The translations under genes were made by a program, and so were the position numbers. DNA of 21,895 nucleotides from Pelargonium cotyledonis (lineage: Eukaryota; Streptophyta; Magnoliopsida; Geraniales; Geraniaceae), in contig JAYMTA010001083.1 in assembly GCA_036897625.1 (NCBI GenBank), positions 1-21,895 on the forward strand, written 5' to 3'. Below the pieces are notes generated by a model. That model was not told the DNA's origin. It did no database searches and was given only the letters and a program-made list of their open reading frames with translations. Position 1 is the stretch's first letter. Every line of letters starts with the position of its first letter. Shown here in pieces: positions 1 through 10,989 of this stretch.

Positions 1-626
1 ACGATTTGGATAGATGAGAGACTAAGATGTACCTTTTTCCTTTTTTTTATTATTAGCTCCAAACTCTACTCATCAAAGTTTTGTAAGATGGAGAAATAAT
101 GTTTGCTGCAGGATGATAGTTTCGTCGTGATTCTTTTCATTTTTGGGTAACCTTACATTTGCGCATTGTCCAAACAAGAACAACCCAATGCACCTTATTT
201 GGCCATTGTGAAAAGATTCGAGTACAAGTTAGTGTGACACGTATCAAAAAATGATTATTAAGAGTCAATATTGTCGTCTTATCTATGTGTTAGTGAAATT
301 GATTTGGAATTTTCTCGAGTTCAAAAATTTAGAGATCGATGGATCTAGAGGTTTAGGCACTTGGAGGTGGAGCTGGAGGCTTAGATTAATGTTACTAAGT
401 TTCTGGTGTTTGCGCGTTGACACTAAACCATTATCGAAGACTCATGTTTGTGTTACCGAAAACCCGCATTGGGCCATAGATTAAAAATCTCAACCACTGG
501 ATTCGAGTCACATCTTGCCCCTCCTCTTGATATTGAGTTGGGTGTATTTATACCCACAAAACAAGTTTGTCACATATCATTGTGCGGTTGGTTGTTGGTG
601 ATGAAGGTCTACTAAAACTGTTGGTC
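1..626. other. Intergenic sequence, no supported gene
   Basis: I find no reading frame here with a recognisable domain. The short open frames (for example at 251-484) show no family motif. The stretch could include the 3' flank of a gene lying to the left of the window, but nothing proves it. Confidence 0.5.
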
Positions 627-629
627 TTT

Positions 630-927
630 CACTACAATAAATTTCACTTTCCACGACAGCCATTCCCATCGCTTATACTCGCATCCTGTCACCAAAAGTC
701 AATATTTGTTGTAACCAAAAGTCTTGCCACCAAAAGTCCAAAACACATGACTGGAGCTAGTCTGTCACGGAAAATATACTTTTGGTGGCTTGAATGTTGT
801 CACCAAAAGTCCTGAGCCCATATCTTCATCAAAGTTGGGCTTGTTACCATTGCTGAGCCCAACTTTTATATATTTATTGGTGACAATATTTTTTTTGCCG
901 TCACCAAAAGCGAGATTTCTTGTAGTG
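630..927. mobile_element. Non-autonomous CACTA-like (CMC) DNA transposon, 298 bp
   Basis: The left end reads CACTACAATAAATTTCACTTT-like and the right end, reverse-complemented, reads CACTACAAGAAATCTCGC. By hand 18 of the first 21 bases agree, with the diagnostic CACTA at both tips. The flanking bases are TTT at 627-629 and TTT at 928-930, the 3-bp target duplication expected for this superfamily. The interior carries repeated CACCAAAAGT units in both orientations (about 690-700, 713-718, 727-739, 778-787, 799-810, 900-909), like the subterminal repeats that CACTA transposases bind. There is no transposase frame, so it would depend on an autonomous element elsewhere. The TTT duplication is low-complexity, but the paired ends make the call firm. 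Confidence 0.85.
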
Positions 928-930
928 TTT

Positions 931-1730
931 TAGCCTTCCGAGCTCATCAACCATGACTTTCGGAGCTCTTGTAAACCCTTCAAGCATCAAGAGAATGAAT
1001 GGAGTCCCTCAAAGCCTCCATTACTCCATGTAGTCAGTGTCTTAGCGTCACGAAGTCATTGTATCGATCTTGTAATCAAATGAGAACCTTGGAGGTGACC
1101 TAATAAGGTGGGAAGTTGCGTTTTGAGTTCCGATATAAGGCGATGAGCCTTTCTGGGTCCCAAATACATATAAGATTTTCATGTAAGATTTTGAGACTTT
1201 GCATTGGGAGAAGAACTTTATGAAAGATTTCAAAATTTCCATATTCAAAGATTTGTGGAGAATATGTGTTGAGACATGATCTAAAATTTGACTAGAAGAG
1301 GCAATTCAATCTTAATGTTATGGCATTCCCCGGGAACTTGGAACTGATTCAAGTGAGAAGGAATCAATCGAACGACGAATCTAGTAGGATCACCTGACTT
1401 TATCGCAACAAACTTTGTCTCCAGAGCATTGTGACCATTCCTATGTGCAACTCCTCTTCACGAAAACGGTCATCGTTACCATATGTTCAAGTAGAGTTGA
1501 TTGAAAATTGTGATCGAATGTGTATACAAATCAAATAATAGTGACAAATCCATTGCATGCAATAATGGTAAACCAAAATTCATTATTCGAATTTTTTTAT
1601 GTTATGTAATTAATTGTCTGTATATATATTTTTTTTGAAAGAAATTCTCTGTATATTTTGATTCATTACATAATTTATTTTTTTATTAAATTGACGCCCA
1701 CAGTTCTTAAGTAATTATACTGACAATGTA
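931..1730. other. Intergenic sequence, no supported gene
   Basis: No frame on either strand carries a domain I recognise. The stretch around 1320-1500 is somewhat less AT-rich than its surroundings and could be an old gene or transposon fragment, but I could not tie it to a family. 1600-1700 is AT-rich low-complexity sequence leading into the UMP1 promoter. Confidence 0.45.
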
Positions 1731-1736
1731 ACAGAA

Positions 1737-1842
1737 GCCCAGCCCAATGGAGAGCTAAGAAAATACCAAAACCCAACCTAAAAAGATAATGGGCCCGAAG
1801 AAAAGGCAGCCCGGCCCAACCCAGCCCATGTCTTCTCTATAA
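1737..1842 (+). promoter_or_regulatory. UMP1 promoter with site II / GCCCA elements
   Basis: Several GCCCA/TGGGC motifs cluster here: tandem GCCCA at 1737-1747, TGGGCCC at 1790-1796, GGCCCA at 1813-1818, and further GCCCA copies up to about 1829. A weak TATA-like CTATAA lies at 1837-1842, about 100 bp before the start codon. Site II elements (TGGGCY) are typical of plant promoters for growth-linked housekeeping genes, including ribosomal and proteasome genes. That fits the gene that follows. The transcription start is inferred to be near 1865. Confidence 0.6.
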
Positions 1843-1944
1843 CATCCTTCTTCGCTTTCTTGCCCATAAAGTCTCTGCTACTCCACAACTCAGCTACAAG
1901 ACGAAGAAGAGAAGAAGAGCTGCAGAAGAGAGACCGAGAGAGAA

Positions 1945-4158
1945 ATGGAAGCACCGAAGATTATTGCACACGAAATCGGAGGAGTTCAAAACGACGCGCT
2001 TCGTTTCGGACTACATGGCGTCAAGAGCGACATCGTTGGATCTCATCCTCTCGAATCCGCTTATCAATCTGTAATTTTACCTATTGCTTCTGCCTATTTT
2101 CCATCATCTGTTCCTTTTTCTAGAATATCTGAGAGTTTTTGTTTCTAGATTGCGCTGTTTCACAGGCTGATTACGAAACTTGTTGTTAGGGTTTTTCTTT
2201 ATACTATTTGGAAAGCTCTGAGACGTACTAGAATTTTGCCCTAATTGATGATGCTAGTGTAATTGTTTTTGTTTGGTTTTATTATTTGGTGGGTTCAGGC
2301 AAAGATGACACAGGAGGAGATGAAGAGGAAGATACTTGCAAATACCTATGGCTCAGCTTTTCCTTTGAAGATGGATCTGGACAGGCAAATCCTATCTCGG
2401 TATGCGCCTCGATTTGATTACTTGTGGATGGTTGATTGTTTAATAGTTCAGTTCTATGGTAAGGAATCATATTTTTATGACAGTTTACATGCTGGGGGCT
2501 TGAATTTGAGGAATTGATTAGTTGTTTGTTCCTATTTTTGTAAGTAGTGACAAGGTACCATCTCACAAGCCTTTATTAAGCTATTGTACAATGAATGTGC
2601 TTATGTTTTGTATAAGCTGTTGGATACATAGAAAATTATTCGTTGTAGGCTAGGATAGTGTGCTGTAAAACACATAACAGAACATGTGTATGGCATATAT
2701 GAGGAGTTGATAACATAAACCATCTGTTAATTGAGGAAAAAACTGAAAGAACAAGTAATTGGAGACTCGGAGTTGCATGAAAATGGAACTGAAAACATGG
2801 CCTAGAATCATTTAAATTAGTAGGCATGTTTGCGATTCATATAGGGTATTGTGCTTGGACGTTGACAATAGCTGGATTTACTTGCTGGCTCGCACTTTCA
2901 GTATTATGTGACTTGTAATTGATTTTCCTGGTTCACCTTGTTTATGGTGATGTATTGTTGATATGACCATTTGACTATTCCATCATACAGCAAATGTTGA
3001 TAACAAATCACAAGTTATCAAGTGATACCTTTTTGCATGTTGATTGGTAACTAGTCATACCTTTTTGGATGATGTTCTAAAATGTTTAGATAGTGAATGC
3101 AGATGGTCTTTAGTTAGTTAGGTGTATCAAAGTAATAAGGTCAAGAAAAGTGAGTCTAAGATCATAATATTAATGGAAGCCATCAGGAGTTAGCAGATTC
3201 TGTATCCTACTGTTTGATATAGTTCTTATATATTCCATTTAGGTGCTCTACTTTTGTAGAAATATGTTGCACCACTATGTAGAAAAGTTGTAATGTTCCT
3301 TGGCTAATTCATTCTTCTCTTGCATATGATTTTTGTGTAATAAGTATAGTTCATCTCATATGGATATCTATCATAATTTTATTTTGTTTCTGTTTAATGG
3401 AAACAGATTCTACTTTCTTCTTCTAACTCTTTCATAGAAAACAATGCAGATTTCAGAGGCCACCAGGAGCTATTCCATCTTCAATGCTGGGATTAGAGGC
3501 TCTGACAGGAAGCTTGGATGACTTCGGTTTTGAGGACTATCTGAATGGTAACTAAATACTATTGAAATGCTTCCTACACTATATAATATTAATCCCTCTG
3601 TCCCAAAATAGTTGTCCACTTATAGATAACATTTGTAGAGAAAGTGGACAGTTATTTTGGATTTTTATTATTTCGAATTTGAACAGCCCCATTTTTTAGT
3701 TTTCTTGGATTGGTTTTGTTTTGAACTCCATCATGAAATCCCCCTTGCGAATATATTGAGTTATGTATGGATTTAGGTTTACTTGCATTTATCTCACGTG
3801 TTTGAAGGCTAGAAGGAAAATATATTTGAGAAGAGCGGAAAAAAATTCCTTGCCCCTTTAGAAAGGAAGACTGGTAATTTCTTGTGTGATAGATATTTGA
3901 TTAGTGACTATTTTTCGTTGAATTTTCTCGTTGTCTTTGAAGTCCTGCTAAATTCTCATTAAAAAAAAATCATTATGAGTTCGTAGAAGCCATTATGTCA
4001 TTGGAAGGTGTTTAAATTGGATTTTTGATACATATTTTAATTGTTGCTGCTTTGCAGATCCTCGTGAGTCTGAAACTTTCCGGTCAGTAGACATGCACCA
4101 TGGGATGGAAGTTCGTATTGGTCTGTCTAAGGGACCAGTTTGCCCAAGCTTTATATAA
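1945..4158 (+). CDS. UMP1: Proteasome maturation factor UMP1/POMP homologue, four exons
   Basis: UMP1 (POMP in animals) is a small chaperone that sits inside half-proteasome precursors, helps join two halves into the 20S core, and is then the first protein degraded. I read four coding exons: 1945-2070, 2299-2399, 3450-3547 and 4058-4158, all with GT-AG introns (phases 0, 2 and 1). The joined frame is 426 nt including TAA, giving 141 residues, the usual plant length. Recognisable parts are the N-terminal MEAPK start, the segment FGLHGVKSDIVGSHPLE (residues about 21-37; the SHPLE core is shared with human POMP), MTQEEMKRKILANTYG from exon 2, LEALTGSLDDFGFEDYLND across the exon 3/4 junction, and a C-terminal MEVRIGLSKGP. 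No frame breaks are seen. Intron 2 (1050 nt) is featureless. Intron 3 holds a small MITE remnant. This is the only intact gene I find in the window. Confidence 0.93.
3592..3663. repeat. Short Stowaway-like MITE remnant in UMP1 intron 3
   Basis: ATCCCTCTGTCCCAAAATAG closely resembles the terminal repeat of Stowaway (Tc1/mariner-derived) MITEs. The arm at 3605-3620 is matched by an inverted arm at 3643-3658 with about two mismatches, so the stretch folds into a short hairpin. The right tip (GGGACAGAGGGAG expected) is degraded, and no clean TA duplication is visible. It is intronic and leaves the flanking splice sites untouched. Confidence 0.5.
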
Positions 4159-4496
4159 GTTGAGATTATGATGGTTGTTCTTGGATTTCTGTATGATTTT
4201 CTTGAAAGTTGCATCAAAATGTCATCAGGACTATGAATCTAACTGTTTAGTACATGTGGCTTTTGTTCTACTTATCTGCTCAGTGACCTAATGTTTGGGT
4301 ACTTTTTAAGTATTTTCATTCAGTTAGTCAGTGATATCGTTCATTCCATTTTGTGTCGTACCATTTGAATTGAATTCTACATGTGTTGTGTTTTATTTTT
4401 TGTTATGTGATACCGAAATAGATTCGAATTTTGAGGTGATGACATATGGAGGTCCATATTCTCGTTCAAAAAACTCATAGTTAGCTTCTGTTTCAG
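4159..4496. other. 3' flank of UMP1
   Basis: This T-rich stretch follows the UMP1 stop and must contain the 3' UTR and polyadenylation region. I cannot place the cleavage site. No other gene is visible. Confidence 0.4.
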
Positions 4497-4505
4497 AACA
4501 TTATA

Positions 4506-4850
4506 GGAAAAAGGTCCAGCCAGGTCCGTAAACTATTCAAAACGTGCTATCTGAGTGAACTTTAAAAACGTGCCGTGGCAGTCCAAAGATTAAGAAATTG
4601 TGCCATCAGAGACCAAAGTTACTCAATAAACGTGCAGCTCGTTTTGAATTAAAAAAAAAGTATTTTAATGAGAAGTTAACGGTTCCGTTAGTGAATTTGA
4701 CGGAATGTCCCTGTGCAGCTCGTTTTTTGCTTAACTTTGCATCTATGTAGCACGATGTGCTTACCTTTGGACTTGCACGACATGTTTTAAAGATGAGGAA
4801 CTCAAATGACACGTTCTGGATAGTTGAGGGACCTCCCTGTACCTTTTTCC
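4506..4850. mobile_element. Non-autonomous Mutator-like element (MULE-MITE), 345 bp
   Basis: The left end begins GGAAAAAGGTCCAGCCAGG and the right end, reverse-complemented, begins GGAAAAAGGTACAGGGAGG. By hand 34 of the first 41 bases match. The element is flanked by AACATTATA at 4497-4505 and the identical AACATTATA at 4851-4859, a perfect 9-bp target duplication, which points to the Mutator superfamily. The interior has two copies of GTGCAGCTCGTTTT (near 4634 and 4712) and no transposase. It inserted about 340 bp downstream of the UMP1 stop. The perfect duplication suggests it is less eroded than other repeats here. Confidence 0.85.
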
Positions 4851-4859
4851 AACATTATA

Positions 4860-5738
4860 GATATGATACTCATGTTAACAAAATTTTGCAATGTCAGAAA
4901 AAAAAATTGCAAAGTTTTTAATTTTTTTTTAGACACCATAAATTATTAATAAACATCATCTTGCAAGTGGATAGCAAACACGTATGTGACCATCTTGTTA
5001 ATGCATCCAATAAACCATAAAATACCTAGAATATTCAAGTACAGTGTATGGGCCTATATATCACCTTGTATTCGTTCTAAAAAAAGTTTGAGGATTCAAA
5101 CCCCAATTTAGTTGGTGATGCTTTTATGATTAATTTCCCTTAAAGAGCAAATAGCAAAAGTGAAATTTTCATAAATAAATCATCTTCTAGTTCTTTATAC
5201 GATGTTCAAGTGAATTCTCAATAATTCTCCACAAAATAATTGACCTGTGATGATCCAAGCATATCATGCCAAGCAATGAAGCAATATGAGTTATCAATTT
5301 CACGTCGGAAGTGATAGTAAGCATCTCTGACATGGTGAAACCAGAGGTCTACCAATATGAATTTTAGATAGAATTGATATGCTAGAAATTATGAACTACA
5401 CAAATAAATCTCAAAGTGGGAAAACAAATTCTTATATCTCATGAGAAAGTATTTACACTTACAAAATTAAGATGTAGGAGACGATGTGTCGCTTGTTATT
5501 GGTTGTTTATAATGAAAAATAGGTTTTCATGATGCCATTCTTAGTGATTATGTGATGCGCCTAATGATACTATTATTTATCAAATGACGATGTCACGATG
5601 TCTTGACGGTTAAGACCATGGTGACATGACAATGATGTCAGTACCCAAGTACTTTGATGCATGTTGTTTTATGATAAAACATCATAAATTTTTGTTTAAG
5701 AGGTTTACATGAGGCATATCATAAACAAGATCTTAAAG
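4860..5738. other. Intergenic sequence, no supported gene
   Basis: AT-rich sequence without a coding signal. The short frame at 5709-5897 overlaps repetitive sequence and has no recognisable domain. Confidence 0.45.
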
Positions 5739-6975
5739 TCTAAGGCCTTTTTTGGTAAAAATTTTGGCAGTTGGAAGTTGCTGCCACATCAGCAAAACTT
5801 TCAGCATTATTTTGAATGTTGTTTGGCAACAAAAAAAAAATCACAGCTCCCAGCAAAACAGGGTACTGTGCAACTGGAAGCTGTGATTTTCCAATAGCTA
5901 AAAATTTGATGCTGCAAAATACTGTAGCAGCTGCAACAACATAAGAAATACCATGTTGCCCTCCAACTCCATTTCACTTCCATTTCTAATCACCAACAAC
6001 TCCATTAATGTAGTTTTAATGAAAATTAAATGTAAGATTTAACTAGAAAATCTTTTGTATTAATGGGATGGTTTATAAAAGTTGAGTTGAGTTAATTTCG
6101 TGAATAGAATTTGAAGTTTGAAGAGCTGCTTCCTGTTGAAAGACATAGTAAAGCTTGGAGGAAATCATATGCATTTTCAAGGTAAACTTCTATATTGAAT
6201 TTTAAACATTATTTTTGGTTCTCTATAGTTTTGTGAACAAATGTGGAAGTGGTTGTGTTAAATGTATGTTCAGTATATGGTTATTTTTTAAAGTAAAAAT
6301 AATATGTTGTTATTTCATGAGCATTGTGCAAAAATCCAGAAACAGTCGACAGTCGATTGTTTAACTTTCAGCAGTCTACTTTTTTTGTTCTGTAAATAAA
6401 ATGACTACTATATTTAAATATATTCAATGTCATTTGGTCGACTATTTTACACAAATAGTTGACTGTTTCCGCTCTGTTATTACAAAATAGTAATTATATA
6501 TATGCATATGTATGAGCTGGTTATAAAATTGAAAGCTAGTTATGAATCATAGTATTGTAATAAAAGTAATATTTGATGTTATTGAATTTTTTTTATAAAT
6601 GAATGATAATAGCATCCCTTATTTTCCCGATATGTTCAATATATCCCTTATTTTTTTGTTCCTATTTTCATTATAACCTACAATTTCAATTTTTTATTAT
6701 TAAATAATAATTATTCAACATAACATTGGTATTTATGTGGCCCAACCAAATCAGCCCACACTCAATTGGGCTTTTTAATGCAAATCAGCCCAAGACATAC
6801 TTCTATGTCAATTAATTACATGAAGGGCAATTTAGTCAATTTCATATTTTATACCTACTTCCAGCTTTTTTTGTCAAACATATAACACTGCTTCCAGCTG
6901 CTTCAAATCATCAATTTACCAAACATAATTAATTTTTATAAGACATATCTTCCAGCAAAATCTAACCAGGCCTAA
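5738..6975. mobile_element. Possible hAT-like non-autonomous element with degraded ends
   Basis: The left edge reads TAAGGCCTTTTTTGGTAAAA and the right edge, reverse-complemented, reads TTAGGCCTGGTTAGATTTTG. Both start with AGGCCT followed by a TTTGG/GGTT-type motif like that of many plant hAT MITEs. Both continue with related GCTGGAAG and TTTGGCAA/TTTGGTAAA segments. I cannot find a convincing 8-bp target duplication, so the boundaries are tentative. A nested inverted repeat around 6335-6470 (GAAACAGTCGAC against GGAAACAGTCAAC inverted) may be a second small insertion. There is no transposase frame. Confidence 0.35.
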
Positions 6976-8714
6976 GCCATTGGATTCTGACATGGAGGGC
7001 CATTTCCTTTGATTTTTGTTTCAATTGAGCCATTTGCCCCAAAAACCCTCCATATAATGAGACATATTTGTAAAAGAAAAGGACAATAAATTAGAAGCCA
7101 AAAAAATTTAGGCAAAGCACATAGGATGAATCAAAACAATAGACTCATATTAATAAGAAAAATGTGTCTTACACGAAACATTCTTTGACCAAATACTACA
7201 AATTGATGAGCTTGAATTTTATTTTTGTAGTTTTGTTTTTATAGTTGACTCTTGATTTTGTAATAGGACTAAAAACATTAATTGATTGCAATAAAGTTGA
7301 TAATATATTATGGGATATTAATATTATTTATGGTTGGAGAAGTCAAGTGGGTGCAAATGGGCCAAAAAGATATGGTTTTAATTAAGCAGTCACTAGTAGC
7401 AGACTGTGACGGTGGGCCCATTCCCTTTGCTTCAGATCTCAGCCGTTGAAATTAAAGATGGTCCACTTGTTGGGAGTAAATGCGCCTTCACATACACATG
7501 TCGGTAAAGCCACCTTAAATAATTGGTGGGTCCCTTCTGAATCCTCGCTGACAAATCAATCTATTGTATTGCTCTGTGTTTTTTAACGTAACGGGGACGA
7601 ACGAGTCAACTCAATGATCCACCCCGCGTTGTACGCGTCTGATAGGAATGTCTAAACTGGAGTGTCTTGTTTGATTAGTCCACGTACTCACCATATCATT
7701 ACAAACAAAATATACAAAATGATAAGCGACGGACGAATGATGGAGTGACACATGGTATTTGGACGCTACTTTATTGTTCGTATATAAGGGTTTGGATGAT
7801 TTCTCAAGTCTCAACTCGGAATACACCTCCAAACTCTAGAAAATCTAAGATCTGAATGAAAGAGTGTGATCATTACTATTAAAACAACTCATTAAGAAAA
7901 GACACTTCTAACATAGAAAATCGGCTCCCTTGCCCTCACATTTAGAGATTTGAAATATCTACAATCCACATTTCACAACCTTAGCTTCCATGCGAACATT
8001 TTCAACATTTGTTACTTAAAAGTTATTGTCTTGTGACGTAGAAAGATGCGACATTATGACATATATAGCTCACCTTACCCAACCTTGGCCATCGGAAATC
8101 ATATAAAGTATTTTCAAGAGTCACACATAAGTGCTCTCGATATAATATTCGATAAGTTTGTTCGTGGCGTGTATACGGAAGGCCTTCGAGACAAAGAAGT
8201 TTCACAAAGAATATCACATGAAAGTTCGTGTGAAATGCTAAATCTGCACAAATTTTATAAAGAAGTCTCAATAGCTTCGTACAAAACTTCACAAAAGCAC
8301 GTCGAAAAGGGTTCGTAGACATCACGAGAAGATCCATAGAGCCTCTGTAGGGAGGCCTTGCGGTCGTGCAGAGCCTCGTGTTCAAACATGGAATGTGGAA
8401 TGGGTTGAAAAACATTTTAAAATAAGTATTCATATAATGTGTTACTAAAAAGAGACAGGAACTAGCTTGTCATTTGGTTGGTGAGTGAAATTTGATTAGT
8501 TAATGAGGGTCAATTTTGGAGTAGTTAAGGTAAGAATAATAAATGTGGTATTAATTAGTTGTATCTAGTAGGTTCATTTGGAGCTCTCTTCATCAGCGAT
8601 CAATTACGAGAACTCTTAGAACCCGACTTGGTTGAATTAATGTCATACTATTATTAGTAAAGTTTATATCCACGTCACTGTTAGGTATAGATAAACTTTT
8701 TCTCCTAAATAGCA
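6976..8714. other. Intergenic sequence, no supported gene
   Basis: Two open frames overlap on opposite strands at 8023-8433, but neither shows a known motif and their codon use looks random. 7400-7820 has promoter-like features (GGGCCC at 7415-7420 and a TATATAAGG stretch near 7781), yet no gene follows. I treat it as a possible promoter relic only. Confidence 0.4.
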
Positions 8715-8716
8715 TG

Positions 8717-9926
8717 ACGGTAAAGACTGGGACGTTGAGAAGTCAGATCAAACTTTACCGATCAGGATGCCAGCCGTATCCTAAATCATCATATCCCAAG
8801 GTGGAGCAATTGCAAAGATAAAATTTCTTGGTGCAATACCAAATCAGGAGTGTTTTATGTCAAAAGTGGATATTTTCAGTTGATCCATTCCTCCAATTAT
8901 CAGGCGCGAGATCCAAATTTGTCAGGTGGTTGTTTGTGGAAAAAACTTTGGCATGACCCATTACAGAGAAACTTAAAGTTTTTGCGTGGAAATGCATCAA
9001 TAAAGCGTTACCAGTTGGTACCAGCCTTTACAAAAGAGGTACGTGGGAGTCAGACAGATGTAGGATCTGTAAGTCTGCGTCTGAAGATGTTTCTCATCTG
9101 TTATTAAAATGCCCTCAAGCTGAAAAAGCCTGGTTTGCCTCTGCTCTCTCGGTAAGGAGTGAGAATGTGTCCTCCTTTTCTGACATCCTCATGAAATGCT
9201 TCCCTAGAAGTAACTTTGATCAGGCAGATTCTTGGTCTTACATTATTTCCTTCCTTACCTTAGCATTCGAAATCTAGAAGGCCAGGAATAAAACTATTAC
9301 AGAAGGTTCTTAAGGTAATTGGGTGGCTATGGTTGAAGCGGCAAAAATCCAAGCCTCTATTGCTTCCAAAGCAACAGATATAAGAATCAGAGGCAATGAC
9401 AGAAGAAATCATAAGAGGGAAGAAGATCATATGGATAGTTTGCAGAATATCCTCAAAAATGAAACGCATTGGGTCGTATGTTGTGATGGGGCCTTCTCGG
9501 GCGGTAAGGGAGGCATTGGTTGGGAATGATTCGATAGTAATCAGAGAGTCATTACTAGACTCTATTCCTCTGTAGTAGCTAGTAGTGCTTATCATGCTGA
9601 ATTGCTTGCTGTTCTATCTGTTCTTAAATTTCTCCATTTTAGCGGCTTCTCCAATTGTGCCATCTTGTGTGACTCGTTAGCTATCTGCAGGGATATCTCT
9701 CAGTTGCGTTTTGACGATAGGGATGCTTGGGCGACTAGAGAAGATGTTCGGAGTCTTATTACTAGTTTAGATAGGACCTTTTGTAAATGGGCAAGCAGAC
9801 GACTTGTGTCTGGGGCCCATAACCTAGCTAGTTTAGGTCGGAATGGTTTAGCAAAAATTTGATCCTTGTAATTCTCCTTTTATTGCTATTAATCTAGTAG
9901 TTATCAAAAAAGAAAAAAGAAAAAAG
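8717..9926 (+). pseudogene. Decayed LINE (non-LTR retrotransposon) 3' end: zf-RVT and RNase H
   Basis: This is the C-terminal part of a plant LINE ORF2, which reverse-transcribes the element's own RNA. A WDVEK motif (8728-8742) is followed by ISQGGA and, from 8817, DKISW...SGVFYVKSGY, the usual linker between the RT and zinc-binding region. The zf-RVT knuckle follows in another frame: CRIC at 9059-9070, then SHLLLKC ending near 9112. After an IWKARNK-like relic (9270-9290) an RNase H domain runs from about 9452 to 9859, with catalytic acidic residues in CDGAF, YHAELLAVL and CDSLAIC. Several frameshifts and in-frame stops (including TGA at 9527-9529) make it non-functional. It ends at TGA 9860-9862, then an A-rich tail at 9906-9925. 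The endonuclease and RT core are missing, consistent with 5' truncation. Confidence 0.82.
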
Positions 9927-9990
9927 TAATTACATGTTGTATAGGGTGTAATGTTGTATTAAATCAAACCAAAGACACAATTTATTTTAA

Positions 9991-10979
9991 GTTAAATTGC
10001 ACTTAACCCTTATGGAGTTTTGACGAGTTGTAAAGAACCCACATTTGGTATTGATTTAAGCACAAAACCTACCAATATTTGTATTTCCGCTAAATTAGAC
10101 GGTATATGTAACGGAAAACATCACGTGCACAACACATGATGTGTTATTTTAAAAAAAAAATGACCAATCTACTCTTTTTCTATCTTTTTCTTTCATTAAT
10201 TGAAGATTCCGGTAACCCTATAAATTTTACGGTCGCCGAAATCTGCATTTTTCGCCAAAAATTATAAAGTTAAACTTAAATTCTCAAATCAAACTAAAAT
10301 GAACAAAAAAAATTAAACTAAAATTAGCCCTAACTAATCTCAAATCAACCAAACTAACACAAAATCATACAAAATTGAACAAAATATGGAGAAAAAAAAT
10401 CAGATCTGGAAGCTTCAACCATGAGAGCTTCGGCCATGGCCATCGGAGCCTCACCATCGCCGTCCATGGGAGCTTCGAAAGTGATCCCAATCGAAACCGA
10501 CCCAATCGCAACTAGAGGACTGATCCAGATCTGGTACTGTCGATGTTGTTGTTAGACCGAGCTTCATCGCTGCTCGAGGTCGTCGCCGGAAGTGGAGGAG
10601 CAGGAGGTCGTCGCCGGACGTCGCCGTCACCCGTGGACCGTCGCTGCTCTGCTTTGTGGCTCGCCGGAGATGATGAGCACAGACGACCACCACCGGAGAT
10701 GGAGGACGCCGACGTTCCCAAGTAGAGAGAGACATCGGAGCACGCCGGAGATGGAGCTTTGGCTGTTCATCTTTTTTTTTTAATTCAACCTTAAGGGCCT
10801 GTTTGGTTGTGCTTGTTTGGCTAAACTAGGGGTGTTTTAGTCATTTTATTTACTAGACTAATGGTGTTATAACAGAAAATATTTTTTGCAAGTTTTGGTT
10901 GGGTTTGTGCTAAACTCAATAACACATGTGAATTTTGTGCAACTCGTGTAAACTCCATGGAAATTATGTGCAATTTATC
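9991..10979. mobile_element. Mutator-like element with ~85-bp TIRs and GC-rich core
   Basis: The ends form an inverted repeat of about 85 bp. The left end reads GTTAAATTGCACTTAACCC and the right end, reverse-complemented, reads GATAAATTGCACATAATTT; both continue through TGGAGTTTTGACGAGTTG / TGGAGTTTACACGAGTTG and a CACAAAACCTACC / CACAAACCCAACC segment. Flanking 9-mers at 9982-9990 and 10980-10988 agree at only 6 of 9 positions, so the target duplication is eroded or my ends are slightly off. About 10400-10770 is GC-rich with many CGCCGG/CCGGAG words, in sharp contrast to AT-rich surroundings. That pattern is seen in Pack-MULEs that captured gene fragments, but I recognise no captured gene, and the overlapping open frames there are a by-product of base composition. 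Confidence 0.6.
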
Positions 10980-10989
10980 TTTTTGTTAT

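Noticed and set aside
1860-2123. Open frame overlapping UMP1 exon 1 in another frame
   Set aside because: The UMP1 frame starting at 1945 matches the family and splices correctly; the overlapping frame is a shadow running into intron 1.
7400-7860. Promoter-like stretch with GGGCCC and TATATAAGG
   Set aside because: No coding region follows within a kilobase; kept only as a note, not as a promoter feature.
8023-8433. 136-residue open frame on the minus strand, overlapping a 90-residue frame on the + strand
   Set aside because: No recognisable motif in either frame, two overlapping antisense frames of similar length, and no promoter or splice context; more likely chance openness or an old repeat.
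9260-9595. 111-residue minus-strand frame
   Set aside because: It is antisense to the LINE RNase H region, which is clearly the meaningful reading on the + strand.
10451-10783. Several overlapping open frames rich in Arg, Ser and Pro
   Set aside because: They lie in the GC-rich core of a Mutator-like element, where few stops are expected in any frame; the products are low-complexity and overlap on both strands.
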